Source: an uncultured Bacteroidota bacterium (GTDB lineage: Bacteria > Bacteroidota > Bacteroidia > Flavobacteriales > Flavobacteriaceae). From it: 47,303 nt of DNA. The stretch is from positions 1 to 47,303 of the forward strand of contig CAJXVU010000027.1 in NCBI GenBank assembly GCA_913062555.1, in the 5' to 3' direction. The notes beneath the pieces were generated by a model. That model did not search any database, was not told where the DNA came from, and saw only the letters and a program-made list of their open reading frames with translations. A program made the translations under genes and the position numbers. The number at the start of each line of letters is the position of its first letter. The stretch's first letter is position 1. Shown here piece by piece: positions 34,708 through 42,329 of the stretch.

Positions 34708-35259
34708 ATGAGTCTTAGAAAATTTGTAACCAGTAAAGTCTTTTTTAAACAAGTAGCACTCGCAATAATTGTGATTGTCGTGCTTTGCTTTTTTGCGCTT
34801 CGTTTTTTGAAATTTACAACTAATCATGGCGATTTTGTTGAAGTGCCAGAGCTAAAGGGTAAAAATTTAGAATTGGTTCAGATAGAGTTGACAGACAGGC
34901 AATTAAATATGGTAGTACAAGATTCTGCAAATTATAATCCCGATTATCCTAAGTATTCAGTTATTGAGCAACAACCAGAAGCCGGTTCATTGGTAAAGGA
35001 AGATCGTAAAATATACTTAACCTTAAATCCATCGGGCTATAGAAAAGTAGGCTTACCTTCAATTATAAGTAGTACTTTAAGACAGGCGAGACCTACTTTA
35101 GAAGCTTTAGGGTTTGAAGTAGGAACAATTACATATATTGATGATATTGCTAAAGACGAAGTGATATCGATGAGTTATAAAGGAATCCCCATAGAAGCAG
35201 GTGTGCTGTTGGAAAAAACATCAAAAATAGATTTGGTGTTGGGTAATGGAAAAGGTTAA
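34708..35259 (+). CDS. PASTA domain-containing membrane protein
   Basis: This 183-residue protein has a short cytoplasmic start, one transmembrane helix (about 14-33) and two PASTA domains facing the periplasm (about 40-110 and 112-180). The first opens with FVEVPELKGKNLELVQ and ends in KIYLTLNPSG. PASTA domains bind peptidoglycan fragments or beta-lactam-like structures and are usually found on Ser/Thr kinases or PBPs. Here there is no kinase or PBP part. It sits between ddl and rluD, an arrangement common in Bacteroidota, which fits a role in cell-wall sensing or assembly. Confidence 0.9.
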   Translation: MSLRKFVTSKVFFKQVALAIIVIVVLCFFALRFLKFTTNHGDFVEVPELKGKNLELVQIELTDRQLNMVVQDSANYNPDYPKYSVIEQQPEAGSLVKEDRKIYLTLNPSGYRKVGLPSIISSTLRQARPTLEALGFEVGTITYIDDIAKDEVISMSYKGIPIEAGVLLEKTSKIDLVLGNGKG

Positions 35260-35265
35260 TCTAAA

Positions 35266-36312
35266 ATGAATACATTGGAAGAGCAAGTAAACTTTCCTGA
35301 AGAGGAAAACGAATTATATGAACATTACTCATTTACAGTAGAGAAAGGGCAGCAGCCTTTACGTATTGATAAATATTTAATGAATTTTATAGAAAATGCA
35401 ACCCGTAATAAAATTCAATCAGCAGCTAAGGAGGGCAGTATTAGAGTGAATGGTACACCAGTAAAATCTAATTACAAAGTGAGACCATTAGATGAAATTA
35501 AAGTGCTATTTGCCCACCCACCACATGAAAATCTTTTAGTGGGTGAAGATATGCCAATTGATGTGGTTTATGAAGATGATGATCTTTTGGTGGTTAATAA
35601 ACCAGCTGGGATAGTGGTACACCCTGGACATGGAAACTACTCAGGAACCCTTATAAATGGCTTAATTTTTCATTTTGATAATTTACCTAACAACTCTTCA
35701 GAGCGCCCTGGATTAGTCCATCGTATAGATAAAGATACTAGCGGACTTCTAGTCGTTGCTAAAACTGAAGAAGCGATGGCACATTTGTCGAATCAGTTTG
35801 CAAAAAAAACAAGTGAGCGTGAATACATTGCCATTGTTTGGGGGAACTTAGAAGATGAAGAAGGTACCATTGATGCTAATATTGGGCGTCACCCAAAAAA
35901 TCGTCTACAAAACACTGTTTTTTTTGGTGATGAAGCCGATAAAGGGAAGACGGCCGTTACACATTATAAAGTTTTAGAACGATTAGGATATGTGACTTTA
36001 GTGACTTGTAAATTAGAAACTGGTCGTACACATCAAATACGTGTGCATATGAAATATATAGGGCATACTTTGTTTAACGATAGCCGATATGGCGGTGAAC
36101 GTATTTTAAAAGGAACCACCTTTACCAAATACAAACAGTTTGTTGACAATTGTTTTAAAATTTTACCTCGTCAGGCTCTACACGCAAAAACTTTAGGATT
36201 TGAACATCCAAAAACCGGAAAATGGATGTCATTTACATCAGAAACTCCAGAGGATATGCAACAATGTATTGAGAAATGGCGTGCTTATTCATCACATCAA
36301 GATGAAATTTAA
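35266..36312 (+). CDS. RluD-family 23S rRNA pseudouridine synthase
   Basis: This 348-residue RluA/RluD-family enzyme has an N-terminal S4 RNA-binding domain (about 30-85) and a catalytic domain with HRIDKDTSGLLVVAK (catalytic D155). A later ETGRTHQIRVH motif binds RNA. RluD modifies helix 69 of 23S rRNA; RluC-type targets cannot be excluded from the motifs alone. It starts 6 bases after the PASTA gene and is co-transcribed with it. Confidence 0.93.
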   Translation: MNTLEEQVNFPEEENELYEHYSFTVEKGQQPLRIDKYLMNFIENATRNKIQSAAKEGSIRVNGTPVKSNYKVRPLDEIKVLFAHPPHENLLVGEDMPIDVVYEDDDLLVVNKPAGIVVHPGHGNYSGTLINGLIFHFDNLPNNSSERPGLVHRIDKDTSGLLVVAKTEEAMAHLSNQFAKKTSEREYIAIVWGNLEDEEGTIDANIGRHPKNRLQNTVFFGDEADKGKTAVTHYKVLERLGYVTLVTCKLETGRTHQIRVHMKYIGHTLFNDSRYGGERILKGTTFTKYKQFVDNCFKILPRQALHAKTLGFEHPKTGKWMSFTSETPEDMQQCIEKWRAYSSHQDEI

Positions 36313-36386
36313 TCGTCTATAAATTCAATTTATATGGCGATAAACATAAAGTAATTACAACTATTTTGTTTGTTGTTTGCTAATTG

Positions 36387-36394
36387 TAACTTTG
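36387..36394 (+). promoter_or_regulatory. Candidate promoter for yaaA
   Basis: TAACTTTG matches TAnnTTTG, and a TTG lies 18 bases upstream (36366-36368), close to the 19-base -33 spacing. The leader to the ATG at 36440 would be about 40 bases. Confidence 0.55.
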
Positions 36395-36439
36395 GGTTGA
36401 ATTAATAATAAAAAATTTCCACTGCTGTGGAAAATGACT

Positions 36440-37198
36440 ATGAAATTAGTAATATCACCTGCAAAGTCTTTAGATTTAAATCGCGAACTGCCAATAACTC
36501 AAACTACAGATTCTCAATTTTTAAAAGAATCTGAACGTTTAAATAGACTACTTAAAAAGAAGTCGGCAAAGAGTTTGTCTAAGCTCATGAAAATTTCTCC
36601 TGTATTGGGGCAGCTTAATTATGACCGCAATCAGGATTGGCAATTGCCATTCACAAGCTCGAATGCCAGACCAGCAATCTATACTTTTAGTGGTGAGGTT
36701 TACAGAGGATTGGATGCCTATACCATTTCCGAAGAAAAATTGGATAGATTACAAGATACCGTTCGCATAATTTCCGGATTATATGGGGTATTAAAACCTT
36801 TGGATTTAATGCAGGCTTATCGATTGGAAATGGGAACAAAATTCCCTGTAGGGAAGCATAAGAATTTATATGAATTTTGGCGCAAAAAAGTGACCCAAGC
36901 TTTTAATGAAGAATTGGAAGATGATGAGTTGTTTTTAAATCTTGCCAGTGCCGAGTATTTTAAAGCGATTGATATGAAGGCTTTAAAAGTACCAGTGATC
37001 ACTGCGAATTTTAAAGATTTTAAAAACGGGGAGTATAAAATGATTATGACCTTTGCGAAACAGGCACGTGGTTATATGACACGGTATATAATTGATACTA
37101 ATGCTGAAACCATTGCCGATATTAAAGGTTTTAATTATGAAGGTTATGGCTTTAGCGAGGATTTGTCTAGTGCTAACGAATTGGTATTTATCCGATAA
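36440..37198 (+). CDS. yaaA: Peroxide stress protein YaaA
   Basis: YaaA (DUF328) binds DNA and lowers free intracellular iron during peroxide stress in E. coli. The 252-residue protein starts MKLVISPAKSLD, a family hallmark. It also has QLNYDRNQDW, the FSGEVYRGLDA segment (about residues 82-92) and GEYKMIMTFAKQARG near the C-terminal third. A second ATG two codons upstream (36434) is possible. It is alone in its transcript and ends at an inverted repeat shared with the THX gene. Confidence 0.94.
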   Translation: MKLVISPAKSLDLNRELPITQTTDSQFLKESERLNRLLKKKSAKSLSKLMKISPVLGQLNYDRNQDWQLPFTSSNARPAIYTFSGEVYRGLDAYTISEEKLDRLQDTVRIISGLYGVLKPLDLMQAYRLEMGTKFPVGKHKNLYEFWRKKVTQAFNEELEDDELFLNLASAEYFKAIDMKALKVPVITANFKDFKNGEYKMIMTFAKQARGYMTRYIIDTNAETIADIKGFNYEGYGFSEDLSSANELVFIR

Positions 37199-37205
37199 AA
37201 AAAGC

Positions 37206-37260
37206 TTGTCTGAAAAGACCTTATGGCTTAATATAACATAGTATTTTACTTTTCAGACAA
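37206..37260. terminator. Inverted repeat between yaaA and THX gene
   Basis: TTGTCTGAAAAG (37206-37217) and CTTTTCAGACAA (37249-37260) are perfect 12-base complements separated by 31 bases. They lie between the convergent yaaA stop (37198) and THX stop (37266). The long loop and lack of a strong T-run make it an unusual terminator; it could also be a transcript-end stabiliser. Confidence 0.6.
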
Positions 37261-37265
37261 TCTCA

Positions 37266-37547
37266 TTATTTTGAGGTAGCTTTTGGTTCCGCCTTAGCTT
37301 TTGGTTCCGCTTTTACCTTTGGTTCCGCCTTAGCTTTTGGTTCCGCCTTAGCTTTTGGTTCCGCTTTTACCTTTGGTTCCGCCTTAGCTTTTGGTTCCGC
37401 CTTTACTTTTGGCTCCGCTTTAGGTTTTGCCTTTTTTTCAGGAGTAATTACAATGGCCATTGGTTTGTTGCGTTTACGCGGACGTCTTACGCCAAATGTT
37501 CCGCTGCTTATTTTTCCACGTTTGGACTTTTTATCTCCTTTTCCCAT
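37266..37547 (-). CDS. 30S ribosomal protein THX with extended Lys/Ala/Glu/Pro repeat tail
   Basis: The first 30 residues (MGKGDKKSKRGKISSGTFGV then RRPRKRNK) match bTHX, a tiny basic protein that sits in the head of the small ribosomal subunit. THX is normally 25-50 residues. Here a short linker with VITPEKK is followed by about 55 residues of KAEPKxKAEPKx repeats, giving 93 in total. The tail resembles histone H1-like nucleoid proteins and probably is disordered and strongly basic. In the DNA it is a minisatellite of 18-base units. The gene is convergent with yaaA and divergent from the TPR gene. Confidence 0.83.
   Translation of the reverse strand: MGKGDKKSKRGKISSGTFGVRRPRKRNKPMAIVITPEKKAKPKAEPKVKAEPKAKAEPKVKAEPKAKAEPKAKAEPKVKAEPKAKAEPKATSK
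37279..37422. repeat. 18-bp minisatellite in the THX tail
   Basis: Eight tandem 18-base units of the form gcttttggttccgcctta run from 37279 to 37422. Units 1-3 (37279-37332) recur base for base as units 4-6 (37333-37386), so there is a perfect 54-base tandem duplication inside the array. Units 7 and 8 carry a few substitutions. Each unit encodes six residues, so gain or loss keeps the frame. Confidence 0.95.
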
Positions 37548-37609
37548 GTTTCTTTTTGATTTATGTTAGAGTATGTTATAATATACTAATTTTTTTAAAA
37601 AGGACTTGT

Positions 37610-37617
37610 TACATTTG
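37610..37617 (+). promoter_or_regulatory. Candidate -7 box for the TPR / UDG pair
   Basis: TACATTTG matches TAnnTTTG, 18 bases upstream of the ATG at 37636, with a T-rich stretch about 20 bases further upstream. Confidence 0.5.
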
Positions 37618-37635
37618 TGCAAAATATTTTAATGT

Positions 37636-38358
37636 ATGTACTATTATTTAATAATTGCGTTGCAAGGGTATTGTATCTATCATTTATGGAAGCATAGAAA
37701 CAATTACTATTGGGTGTTTTTAATTTTATTTCTACCTCTTGTAGGCTGCATTATATATTTATATACTCAGGTTTTTAGTAAAAAAGATGTTGAGCGCATC
37801 CAAAATGAGTTAATTACCGTAATTAACCCTACCAAAAAGGTTCGTGACCTTGAAGAACAACTTCAGTTTGCTGATACCTTTCAAAACAGAGTGAATCTTG
37901 CCGATGGCTATCTGGAAATTAAAGACTATAGCAATGCCATTGTACACTATGAACATTCTTTAGATGATAGCTTTGAGGAAGATTTTTATGTTATTGAACA
38001 ACTTATAATCTCTTATTTTGAAACCGACAATTTTCAGAAAGTTGTATTATGTGCCGAAAAAATAAATGAAGAAGTTGGCTTTAAAGGGTCTCGAGCACAA
38101 TTTTTTTATGGATTGGCATTAGACAAAATTGGAAAAACAATCGAAGCTGAAGAACAATTGCTAAAAATTGATCAACGGTATTCATTTTATAATGAACGAT
38201 TGATCCTTGCAAAATTCCTTAAGAATCATAATAAAGAAGCTAAGGCCAGTGAAATATTGAAAGATATTCAAGAGGAATCTCAACATATGACCAAAGCAAA
38301 TAAAAAGATTTATAGCCTGACAATTTCTGAGGTTGAAAGACTTTTAAATGAACAATAA
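37636..38358 (+). CDS. Membrane-anchored TPR protein with PLDc_N-like N-terminus
   Basis: This 240-residue protein has two N-terminal transmembrane helices (about 1-15 and 24-46). The second resembles the PLDc_N anchor (VFLILFLPLVGCIIY). Three or four TPR-like helical pairs follow (about 75-235) in the cytoplasm. TPRs bind partner proteins; no enzyme domain is seen. Its TAA stop is directly followed by the GTG start of the DNA glycosylase-like gene, so the two are co-translated. Confidence 0.82.
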   Translation: MYYYLIIALQGYCIYHLWKHRNNYYWVFLILFLPLVGCIIYLYTQVFSKKDVERIQNELITVINPTKKVRDLEEQLQFADTFQNRVNLADGYLEIKDYSNAIVHYEHSLDDSFEEDFYVIEQLIISYFETDNFQKVVLCAEKINEEVGFKGSRAQFFYGLALDKIGKTIEAEEQLLKIDQRYSFYNERLILAKFLKNHNKEAKASEILKDIQEESQHMTKANKKIYSLTISEVERLLNEQ

Positions 38359-39039
38359 GTGTTTTTTCATAAGCATCCATACCAACCATTCATTCAGGAA
38401 GATACTACAAAGTTAATTGTTGGAACCTTACCACCACCGCGCTTTTCGACAAGAGCTCTTTTAGAAAAAGATGTCGATTTTTGCTATGGTAGCTATTATA
38501 ATTCCTTATGGTTGTTTATTGATGCTATTCATCAGCTCAAGTTGCGCTTTGATAATTCAAAAGAAGCTATTGAAGAACGGAAAGCATTTTTAATTCGGCA
38601 TAAAATTGGCGTTTGTGATATTGTTGAAAGTGCCGAACGCGATAAAATTGATGCATCCGATTTGGGCATGCAAAATATCAAATTGAGAAATGTTATCGCT
38701 TATCTCAAACAATATCCAAAGATAGATACGCTTTTATTCACTGGGGGAAATAGCAAAAATGGACCGGAATATTTTTTTAGAAGACAGCTCAAAGATTTCG
38801 GATTAAAATTGGAGGTTGTCTCTAACGAAATTCCCAGAATTCATCAATTTGTAATGCCTGAGAATACTGCAAAATTTACAAATAAAAAGCGGCTTATTAA
38901 AACAGTGTCTTTAACTTCGGCCTCAGGATCGGCAAATAGAGCCGTAGGCAGTATGCCCTTATACAAACAACTTAAAGCAAACAATCCCAAGTTTAATACT
39001 TTCGATTTTAGAGTGCTACAGTATCGTGAATTTTTTTAG
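38359..39039 (+). CDS. Uracil-DNA glycosylase superfamily protein (family 6-like)
   Basis: This 226-residue protein starts at a GTG immediately after the TPR gene stop. It opens with LIVGTLPPPRFS (about residues 20-31), which resembles motif 1 (GTxPSP-type) of UDG family 6 hypoxanthine/uracil DNA glycosylases. YNSLW and GVCDIVESAERD follow in the expected order. LLFTGGNSKNG and later LTSASGSANRA sit at the motif 2 position. These enzymes excise deaminated bases. The specificity here is not decided, and some residues differ from characterised family 6 members. Confidence 0.72.
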   Translation: MFFHKHPYQPFIQEDTTKLIVGTLPPPRFSTRALLEKDVDFCYGSYYNSLWLFIDAIHQLKLRFDNSKEAIEERKAFLIRHKIGVCDIVESAERDKIDASDLGMQNIKLRNVIAYLKQYPKIDTLLFTGGNSKNGPEYFFRRQLKDFGLKLEVVSNEIPRIHQFVMPENTAKFTNKKRLIKTVSLTSASGSANRAVGSMPLYKQLKANNPKFNTFDFRVLQYREFF

Positions 39040-39046
39040 ATCTAAA

Positions 39047-39871
39047 CTAATCGGTGATTGCCGTTTTAAAAAAATCATTAAAAAATAAAAGCTGATAATT
39101 TATAGCATTGTTCCAATAATCCCAATTATGCCGTCCGGGACGTTCAATATAATCATGAGGAATCCTACGTTCTACTAATTTTTGATGCAGTCTTTGATTC
39201 GCATCATAAAAGAAATCATCAACCCCACAATCAAAAATAAGTTTTAAGTTTTTACCATCCAGTAAATACACCATATTGATCACGGAATGCTGAGTCCAAC
39301 GCTCACTGTTCTCAGCTTGCGATCCCAAGCGTTTAGCGAGATCCCAATTATTAGGAAATGGACGCAAATCTAGTCCGCCACTCATACTTCCAGCAGCACC
39401 CCAAATATCAGGATGTTTAAAAGCTAAATAAAAGGCACCGTGGCCACCCATGCTCAATCCTGTAATTGCCCTTGCTTTATTATTTGCAATGGTTCTGTAG
39501 CTCTGGTCTACGGCATTGATGAGCTCTTGGGAGATATAGGTTTCATATTTCATTGACGGGTCTATATGACTATCAAAATACCAGCTAGTTACACCCCCAT
39601 CAGGGCACACAATAATAATATTATGAGTATCGGCATAAGCTTTAATTGCTGGAACCTTAGTGACCCAATTGGTATAGTCTCCACCAGCGCCATGGAGTAA
39701 ATACACCACTGGAAAACTGATGTTTTGACTGTTATAATCATCAGGGAGAATGACCAAATTGGAAATTTGTTTGTCCATGGAATGGCTTTCAATAACCAAA
39801 GTGTCTAACTGGAATGCAGACACATAAATTGACTGTCCAATTAATAGTAAAATAAAAAACTTAAGCTTCAT
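39047..39871 (-). CDS. Exported alpha/beta-hydrolase esterase (esterase D-like)
   Basis: From the ATG at 39871 the protein has 274 residues with a signal peptide (about 1-18, ending SAF). It matches the putative esterase family that includes feruloyl esterases and mycolyltransferase-like folds. VYLLHGAGGD gives the oxyanion region, GLSMGGHG contains the nucleophile S140, D is in FDCGVDDFFYD, and the catalytic His is probably in RPGRHNWDYW. The longer frame from 39913 would overlap the VOC gene and lacks a signal peptide. It probably removes acyl groups from carbohydrates in the periplasm. Confidence 0.88.
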   Translation of the reverse strand: MKLKFFILLLIGQSIYVSAFQLDTLVIESHSMDKQISNLVILPDDYNSQNISFPVVYLLHGAGGDYTNWVTKVPAIKAYADTHNIIIVCPDGGVTSWYFDSHIDPSMKYETYISQELINAVDQSYRTIANNKARAITGLSMGGHGAFYLAFKHPDIWGAAGSMSGGLDLRPFPNNWDLAKRLGSQAENSERWTQHSVINMVYLLDGKNLKLIFDCGVDDFFYDANQRLHQKLVERRIPHDYIERPGRHNWDYWNNAINYQLLFFNDFFKTAITD

Positions 39872-39881
39872 ATTATTAGCA

Positions 39882-40352
39882 TTATTTATCGTCCTTGCGG
39901 TGTTTGTTTTCATAATCTTTATGGGACTCTAACTCGTAGTTTACCATCCAATGCATACCAAACTTATCGATGAACATACCAAAGTAAGATTCCCAAAACG
40001 TTTTAGCTAATGGCATTTTAATATGCCCTCCTTCAGAGAGTGCATTGTAAATTCTTGTAATTTCTTCCACCGAATCTGAATTGATAGAAATGGAAAAATT
40101 ATTACCTTCCACACTGGCTTTTCCGAAGGCTTCAGACGAGTCACTCCCCATAAGGATGGTTTCTTTACTAATGGGAAAAGAGATGTGCATGATCTTTTCG
40201 TGATCGGCTTCCGAAACCGGATAGTCAGGGTTGGGTGGCATGTCTTTAAATTTACCAACAAAGGTAAAGTCACCACCAAAAACAGACTTGTAAAAATTAA
40301 AAGCAGCTTCACAAGTGCCATTAAATGTTAAGTAAGGATTTATAGTTGTCAT
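39882..40352 (-). CDS. PhnB-like VOC protein
   Basis: This 156-residue protein is of the glyoxalase/PhnB/3-demethylubiquinone-methyltransferase-like type. It starts INPYLTFNGTCEAAFNFYKSVFGG and ends with FGMHWMVNYE, both hallmarks of the family. Enzyme activity has not been shown for most members. It is 10 bases upstream of the esterase start and may be co-transcribed. Confidence 0.88.
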   Translation of the reverse strand: MTTINPYLTFNGTCEAAFNFYKSVFGGDFTFVGKFKDMPPNPDYPVSEADHEKIMHISFPISKETILMGSDSSEAFGKASVEGNNFSISINSDSVEEITRIYNALSEGGHIKMPLAKTFWESYFGMFIDKFGMHWMVNYELESHKDYENKHRKDDK

Positions 40353-40692
40353 AATGCAATACTTTTATTGATAAATATATGAAATGGGATGCCGCTCGAA
40401 ATACATAAATTCAATCATTTTTATTTTGATTGTAATATTTGGAGTTTTTTTATCGTGGTTTCACAGATATAATTCTATTTATAAAGAAATAAACCCCACA
40501 AAGAAGGTGGTTATAATTTGATGGTTTTTAAGCGTTTATCAGACTTAAATTACGTCAAAACCCCTGTTTAGTGCTGATAAGAAAAAAAGTTCGGGGCAAT
40601 TATTGCCTTAGATTTAAATAATATGCTTACCTTCATGTCGCTATTTTTACAACATTAAGTTGGATTGGTTATTGGTAAATAATCAAGACAGT
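40353..40692. other. Intergenic region with no recognised feature
   Basis: This 340-base gap lies between the divergent VOC gene and the STAS/SEC14-like gene. I found no open frame over 30 codons that looks real, no tRNA-like fold and no strong hairpin. A TATTTTTA at about 40640, close to but not matching TAnnTTTG, may be part of the promoter for the downstream gene. Confidence 0.5.
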
Positions 40693-41100
40693 ATGATAAC
40701 ATATGAACTTTCCTTTGGAAAAGTCATTCTTATTCAGGATGATATTGCTGAAGTGATTGTCGATGAGGGCGTAGAGTTCGACATCGTAATGGTTGGTGAA
40801 TACCATGAATTTTTAATTGATCATTTGAAACATCCGTTTTCATTATTAATTAATAAATTACATTCCTATTCCTACACTTTTGAAGCGCAACAATATTTAG
40901 GCGATCTTACAGAAATTAATGCTATGGCAGTAGTCTCATACACTAAGGCCAGCGAAATTACCACTAAAAGTTTAGCATCGATGCCTAAAGAATCAACTTG
41001 GGATCTTAAAATTTTTAAAAAGCGAGAAATCGCCTTGAAGTGGTTGGAAGTGAAACAGGCTATTATTGGGATTCGGATCAGTCCCATGCAGAAAGACTAA
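40693..41100 (+). CDS. STAS/SEC14-like domain protein
   Basis: This 135-residue cytoplasmic protein is mostly alternating strands and helices. It has the pattern seen in bacterial SpoIIAA-like/SEC14 domains: a start with strands, then FDIVMVGEYHEFLIDHL, FSLLINKLHSYSYTFEAQ, and a closing FKKREIALKWLEVK helix. Short proteins like this are frequent in flavobacteria and have no known function. The frame extends upstream to a TTG at 40660, but the ATG at 40693 fits better. It is next to the MFS gene, which is convergent. Confidence 0.7.
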   Translation: MITYELSFGKVILIQDDIAEVIVDEGVEFDIVMVGEYHEFLIDHLKHPFSLLINKLHSYSYTFEAQQYLGDLTEINAMAVVSYTKASEITTKSLASMPKESTWDLKIFKKREIALKWLEVKQAIIGIRISPMQKD

Positions 41101-41109
41101 TATTTAAGC

Positions 41110-42282
41110 CTAAGTCACTTTTTTTTTTAATAAGGCAAGGAGGCCTAAAGCTGGCCCTATGGCCAATATCATATAAATATATCTCGGGTTTATCACCCCA
41201 CTTATACTGCTGATTAATTGTATACTGACAATCGTTATAGCGAAGCCAATACAATTCACAATAGTCAGAGCAGTGCCCTTTGTTTTAGCAGGTGCATTTT
41301 GTGCTACCAATGTTGAGAATAACGGCGAATCGGCAATCACTGCTAATCCCCAAAGTATTAGAAATCCAACACAAAACACAGAGGAATCCATATAGAAAAT
41401 CAGAGGTGAAAGGAGACAGCATAAACCCGAAACCGTCAATGCAAATGCAGCGGTTTTTTTCGTACCTAGAGTTTGTGAAACATAACCACTAATCACACAA
41501 GCGAGTCCACCAAATCCTATAATCATAAAAGAGAGTAGGGGGATATTAAATTGGGTCTCTGGATGCAGTTGCACATAAGTATTCAAAATTACCGGCACAA
41601 AAGCCCAGAAAGCATAGAGCTCCCACATATGACCAAAATAGCCGAAGGCAGCTGCTCTAAAATTCTTATTTTTAAAAACACTAAGCCAGGCCTTAAAATC
41701 GGAAGTTGTACTAGGTGATCTATAAGGGCCATTAGGGACTAATAGTAACATTAATACCCCACCAACAACAGCAATTGAGGTCGTTGCAATAATGACCAAA
41801 CGCCATGGAAAAGCGAGTGTAAGATCTTTAAGTAGATGTGGAAATGCCGTACCAAGGACTAAGGCACCCACTAAAAAGCCCAATGCTGTTCCAAGTCCTT
41901 TTTGATAATAATCGGCAGCAATTTTCATCCCAACAGGATAAATTCCTGCTAAGAAAAAGCCCGTTAAAAAGCGAAATGATAACAAACTCGCCATGGTATT
42001 ATTTTCCAGAATGGTGCCCAGATTAAATAATGCAGCCAAAAGAGCACTGATAAAAAACACTCGTGAAGGTGGAAATCGATCTGCCAGTGTCAATAACGCA
42101 TAGAGCAAAGTACCTGTAATAAAGCCAAATTGAACGGCTGCTGTAAGATGTCCCAAAGCACTAGGAGCCAAGTGAAAATCAGCAATTAAATCGGCCATAA
42201 CACCATTGCCTGCAAACCATAATGACGTACAGCAAAACTGAGAAATTACAATTATACTAAGGACAGCTTTGGTGTTTTTCAT
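41110..42282 (-). CDS. MFS transporter
   Basis: This 390-residue protein has about 12 transmembrane helices and the MFS layout. An ADRFPPSRVF segment stands between helices 2 and 3, and a second half starts near residue 215. The substrate cannot be named; the closest feel is the CynX/NimT-type general anion and drug group, not FucP. It is the last gene of a minus-strand run with the fucosidase and DUF3472 genes (47 bases downstream of the latter), so it may export or import a product of glycan breakdown. Base composition seems less AT-rich than the window average. Confidence 0.85.
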   Translation of the reverse strand: MKNTKAVLSIIVISQFCCTSLWFAGNGVMADLIADFHLAPSALGHLTAAVQFGFITGTLLYALLTLADRFPPSRVFFISALLAALFNLGTILENNTMASLLSFRFLTGFFLAGIYPVGMKIAADYYQKGLGTALGFLVGALVLGTAFPHLLKDLTLAFPWRLVIIATTSIAVVGGVLMLLLVPNGPYRSPSTTSDFKAWLSVFKNKNFRAAAFGYFGHMWELYAFWAFVPVILNTYVQLHPETQFNIPLLSFMIIGFGGLACVISGYVSQTLGTKKTAAFALTVSGLCCLLSPLIFYMDSSVFCVGFLILWGLAVIADSPLFSTLVAQNAPAKTKGTALTIVNCIGFAITIVSIQLISSISGVINPRYIYMILAIGPALGLLALLKKKVT

Positions 42283-42329
42283 TTCCTAATATATGAGTTA
42301 ATAGCTTATTTTTACTAAAATGCCAGTAT

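Noticed and set aside
37279..37422. Regular repeats that could be mistaken for a CRISPR array
   Set aside because: The 18-base units are contiguous with no spacers, stay in frame within a protein tail and have no cas genes nearby.
40007..40321. Minus-strand 104-codon frame within the PhnB-like gene
   Set aside because: Same strand, different frame; the overlapping frame has clear family motifs at both ends.
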